A stretch of DNA of 10,297 nt. Source: JANXSD01 sp043758125 (GTDB taxonomy: Bacteria > Bacteroidota > Bacteroidia > AKYH767-A > OLB10). Positions within the stretch are counted from its first letter, which is position 1, and each line of letters opens with the position of its first letter. The notes under the pieces are model-generated. The model saw only the letters and a list, made by a program, of their open reading frames with translations. It ran no database searches and had not been told where the DNA came from. A program made the translations under genes and the position numbers. Of this stretch, positions 8,573-10,297 are shown in pieces. Location: contig JAYVOC010000147.1 in assembly GCA_043758125.1 (NCBI GenBank), positions 1 to 10,297 of the forward strand, given 5' to 3'.

Positions 8573-8611
8573 GCTTTCATTAATTTCGAAAGCCTAAAAG
8601 CACTCTTTTTT
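8573..8611 (+). terminator. Weak possible terminator after the deiminase gene
   Basis: GCTTTC (8573-8578) pairs with GAAAGC (8588-8593) around a 9-base loop, and a second small hairpin AAAAG-CACT-CTTTT follows directly and runs into a T tract (8606-8611). Both stems are short and the first lacks its own T tract, so function is doubtful; the site lies over 100 bases past the deiminase stop, and no better terminator was seen in the gap. Confidence 0.25.
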
Positions 8612-8725
8612 ACGTTATTACGGTAATTTATTTTACTTTTAAGCTTTGATTACTAGGTAGTTGTTATATAAACTAAAGTTGATCCATTTAGTAAAGGGGT
8701 TTACGAAGGGTTTTCAAGATTTCTG

Positions 8726-8756
8726 TTTCGAAAGTTATCCACATTTATTACCTTTG
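8726..8756 (+). promoter_or_regulatory. Candidate promoter of the yceD-rpmF-plsX operon
   Basis: TACCTTTG (8749-8756) is an exact match to the Bacteroidota -7 consensus TANNTTTG. TTTC at 8726-8729, 19 bases upstream, is a one-base variant of the -33 TTTG with the spacing typical of these promoters. Transcription would start near 8760, giving a leader of about 40 nt before the GTG at 8801. The C-run directly after the octamer is notable. Confidence 0.7.
8735..8743 (+). promoter_or_regulatory. DnaA-box-like sequence between promoter elements
   Basis: TTATCCACA is a perfect match to the classical DnaA box TTATNCACA. It lies exactly between the proposed -33 and -7 elements, so bound DnaA could block RNA polymerase. 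Only one copy was noticed; there is no cluster and no replication gene in the window, so this is not an origin by itself. A single 9-mer can occur by chance. Confidence 0.35.
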
Positions 8757-8800
8757 CCCCCCTTGCGACATTTCCAACGTAAGGTTAAAAACATAATGCC

Positions 8801-9334
8801 GTGGCTGAACATCGATCAGCTTATCTTATTAAATACGTAGGATTACCTCTTGGTGATCATGAGTACGATTATGATATCGGTAACTCGTTCTTTGAGGGTC
8901 GTGAAGGCTCAATTATTAAAAAGGCAACTGTAAAAGCTAAAGCTGTTCTCCGTAAAGGTCCTACCATGCAGCTGGATCTAAAGCTGGAAGGAATAATTTG
9001 GGTGGAATGTATGCGCTGTCTTGAAGAGATGACTCTAGCAATAAATGTTGAAAGAACATTACTAATACGTTTAGTCGAAACAGTTTCTTTGGAAGAAGAT
9101 GATGTGGATTCAATCAGTCTCCCTTCAAATGCACATGAAATAGATATGTCAATTCATCTCTATGATTTCCTAACCTTAGAAGTGCCGTATAGTCCAGTAC
9201 ATCCAGATGATGAAAATGGAATTCCTGGTTGTAATCCAGAAGTTCTTAAATATATTGCAAGTCAGAAAGAAGCTGATGCTGAAAACCCAGCAAATGATCG
9301 TTGGGCAGCTCTCAGAAAGTTAAAAATGAATTAA
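8801..9334 (+). CDS. yceD: YceD/DUF177 family protein, rpmF-linked
   Basis: A 177-residue cytoplasmic protein of the DUF177 (YceD) family, found next to rpmF in most bacteria and linked to ribosomal RNA and ribosome maturation; its exact biochemical role is not settled. Family marks: an N-terminal strand YLIKYVGLPLGDHEYDYDIG (8-27), the paired cysteines C70 and C73 in VECMRCLEEM, a third Cys in IPGCNPE (C144), and the C-terminal DRWAALRKLK usual in Bacteroidota. The two Cys could bind metal, but only three Cys are present in all. The start is GTG at 8801: an in-frame TAA at 8786 leaves no other start upstream, and the next in-frame ATG (codon 56) would cut into the domain. An out-of-frame ATG at 8796 overlaps this start and encodes only 14 residues. 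It lies 24 bp before rpmF, almost surely in the same transcript. Confidence 0.92.
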   Translation: MAEHRSAYLIKYVGLPLGDHEYDYDIGNSFFEGREGSIIKKATVKAKAVLRKGPTMQLDLKLEGIIWVECMRCLEEMTLAINVERTLLIRLVETVSLEEDDVDSISLPSNAHEIDMSIHLYDFLTLEVPYSPVHPDDENGIPGCNPEVLKYIASQKEADAENPANDRWAALRKLKMN

Positions 9335-9358
9335 TCATATTATTAATATTTTATTACC

Positions 9359-9544
9359 ATGCCACATCCTAAACATAAGATCTCGAAGACAAGAAGAGAT
9401 AAGCGCAGGACTCATTACAAAGCTGTAGCACCAACAATTGGTGTTGATTCAACTACAGGCGAAACACATCTTTATCATCGTGCTCATTGGCATGAAGGTA
9501 AACTATATTACAAGGGTAAAGTAGTGATGGAAAAAGAGGCATAA
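9359..9544 (+). CDS. rpmF: 50S ribosomal protein L32
   Basis: A 61-residue basic protein matching ribosomal protein L32 over its full length. The N-terminal PHPKHKISKTRRDKRRTHYK is the rRNA-contacting tail, and TGETHLYHRAHW is the conserved middle. Many L32 proteins carry four Cys that bind zinc; this one has none, so it is of the zinc-free type, as Bacteroidota L32 proteins generally lack the full set. The gene lies between yceD and plsX, the arrangement conserved across bacteria. ATG 9359 gives the expected N-terminus. Confidence 0.97.
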   Translation: MPHPKHKISKTRRDKRRTHYKAVAPTIGVDSTTGETHLYHRAHWHEGKLYYKGKVVMEKEA

Positions 9545-9552
9545 TACCTTTG
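9545..9552 (+). promoter_or_regulatory. Candidate internal -7 element before plsX
   Basis: TACCTTTG begins at the base after the rpmF stop and is identical to the octamer proposed for the operon promoter at 8749. It is 40 bases before the plsX ATG. No TTTG is seen at the -33 position, which falls inside the rpmF coding end, so this is a weaker call; it could give plsX extra transcripts of its own. Confidence 0.4.
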
Positions 9553-9592
9553 ATTCATAACATCTTTTCTTGAAGACCATAAACTTTAATCG

Positions 9593-10297
9593 ATGAGAAT
9601 TGGGATTGATATTATGGGAGGTGATTTTGCTCCGCGTGAAACAACGCTTGGAGCAATTCATGCCCTTTCAGAACTCTCTGAAGATATTCGCCTCGTTTTA
9701 TTTGGTGATGAACACGCTATTCGTGATCTTTTCACTAGCGAGAATGCTGATACTTCAAAAGTAGATATCATACATACAACCGAAATTATCGGTATGGATG
9801 AACATCCGGCGCGAACCATTGCTCAGAAGCCTGATTCAAGTATAGCTCGTGGATTTGAATACTTAAAATTAGGAAAGATCGACGCTTTTGCTGGTGCAGG
9901 AAATAGTGGAGCCATGATGGTTGGCGCAATGTTTTCTGTGAAAGCTGTTCCTGGAATTCTTCGTCCTGCAATTTGCTCTTTATTGCCTAAAGAAGATGGT
10001 AAATGGGGAGTGTTTTTAGATGTAGGAGCTAATGCAGATTGTAAACCAGAAATGCTTCAACAATTTGCCATTTTAGGCAGCCTTTTCCTTGAACATGTTT
10101 ATAATATTCCTCAACCGAAAGTAGGTTTGATGAATATCGGTGAAGAAGAAGAAAAGGGTAATTTACTTTCTCAAACTACTCATCAACTTTTAAAACAAAC
10201 AAAAGAAATTCAATTCATAGGTAATATAGAAGGTCGCGACCTGTTTAATGATAAAGCCGATGTAATAGTATGCGATGGCTTTACAGGAAATGTAATT
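9593..10297 (+). CDS. plsX: Phosphate acyltransferase PlsX, 3' end cut by window
   Basis: The first 235 codons of PlsX, the peripheral membrane enzyme that makes acyl-phosphate from acyl-ACP and phosphate for the first step of phospholipid synthesis through PlsY. The frame is open from ATG 9593 to the window end with no stop. Family motifs: RIGIDIMGGDFAP (2-14), IIGMDEHPARTIAQKPDSSI, FAGAGNSGAMMVGA, FLDVGANADCKPEMLQQFA, GLMNIGEEEEKGN, FIGNIEGRD and CDGFTGNVI at the edge. The usual family length is about 310-340 residues, so roughly the last quarter is missing. It follows rpmF by 48 bp in the conserved yceD-rpmF-plsX order; fabH often comes next but lies outside the window. Nothing in the sequence suggests damage. 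Confidence 0.97.
   Translation, partial: MRIGIDIMGGDFAPRETTLGAIHALSELSEDIRLVLFGDEHAIRDLFTSENADTSKVDIIHTTEIIGMDEHPARTIAQKPDSSIARGFEYLKLGKIDAFAGAGNSGAMMVGAMFSVKAVPGILRPAICSLLPKEDGKWGVFLDVGANADCKPEMLQQFAILGSLFLEHVYNIPQPKVGLMNIGEEEEKGNLLSQTTHQLLKQTKEIQFIGNIEGRDLFNDKADVIVCDGFTGNVI

Larger units (their letters stand above)
8467..8800 (+). other. Gene-free gap between deiminase gene and yceD
   Basis: These 334 bases hold no convincing open frame on either strand and no tRNA-like fold that I could see. The 3' third carries the promoter region of the yceD operon and a DnaA-box sequence, listed separately. The middle has two copies of TTTCGAAA (8584-8591 and 8726-8733) and a weak hairpin. The first 100 bases, directly after the deiminase stop, show no clear signal. 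Confidence 0.6.

Noticed and set aside
8614..8628. Near-palindrome ATTACGGTAAT as an operator
   Set aside because: It is a short odd-centred match in AT-rich DNA, far from the promoter, and its arms are only five bases.
8735..8743. Replication origin in the gap before yceD
   Set aside because: There is only one DnaA box, no cluster or clear unwinding element, and no dnaA, dnaN or other replication gene nearby.
8796..8840. The 14-codon frame as a real leader-peptide gene
   Set aside because: It has no repeated regulatory codons and no attenuator hairpin; it is noted only as a possible translation effect.

Overview
The window is AT-rich DNA from a member of the Bacteroidota. Three things point there: a secreted enzyme with a type IX secretion (T9SS) C-terminal sorting domain, the yceD-rpmF-plsX order with a cysteine-free L32 protein, and Bacteroidota-type -7 promoter octamers (TANNTTTG) with no clear Shine-Dalgarno sequences. 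I cannot place it below phylum level. All supported genes are on the + strand. No mobile element, CRISPR array, tRNA or rRNA was seen.

Region 1 (1-6677) looks like one signalling operon that ends at a strong intrinsic terminator. It holds the 3' part of a TonB-dependent outer-membrane receptor (1-1854), a periplasmic YfiR-family (DUF4154) protein starting at TTG (1864-2409), a very large membrane hybrid histidine kinase (2419-6171) and a stand-alone receiver protein (6199-6627). The kinase runs TM, periplasmic helical domain, TM, HAMP, GAF, coiled coil, HisKA, HATPase, REC, degenerate REC, REC. Gaps are 9 to 27 bp. The order suggests, by inference, a chain from outer membrane to periplasm to inner membrane to cytoplasm. 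There is no diguanylate cyclase, the usual partner of YfiR in Pseudomonas.

Region 2 (6709-8466) is a single gene with its own candidate promoter just after the terminator. It encodes a secreted guanidino-group-modifying deiminase of the PAD_porph family. It has a signal peptide, a catalytic domain with all expected active-site residues, an Ig-like region and a T9SS sorting domain. This is the layout of the Porphyromonas gingivalis peptidylarginine deiminase (PPAD), and it keeps an Arg-x-Arg pair at the place where PPAD binds the substrate carboxylate.

Region 3 (8467-8800) is a 334-base gap without a gene. It carries a good promoter octamer, a perfect DnaA-box sequence between the promoter elements, two copies of the palindrome TTTCGAAA and a weak possible terminator.

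Region 4 (8801-10297) is the conserved housekeeping cluster yceD (DUF177, GTG start), rpmF (ribosomal protein L32) and plsX (phosphate acyltransferase, cut by the window end). It links ribosome assembly to phospholipid synthesis. A second TACCTTTG octamer lies between rpmF and plsX.
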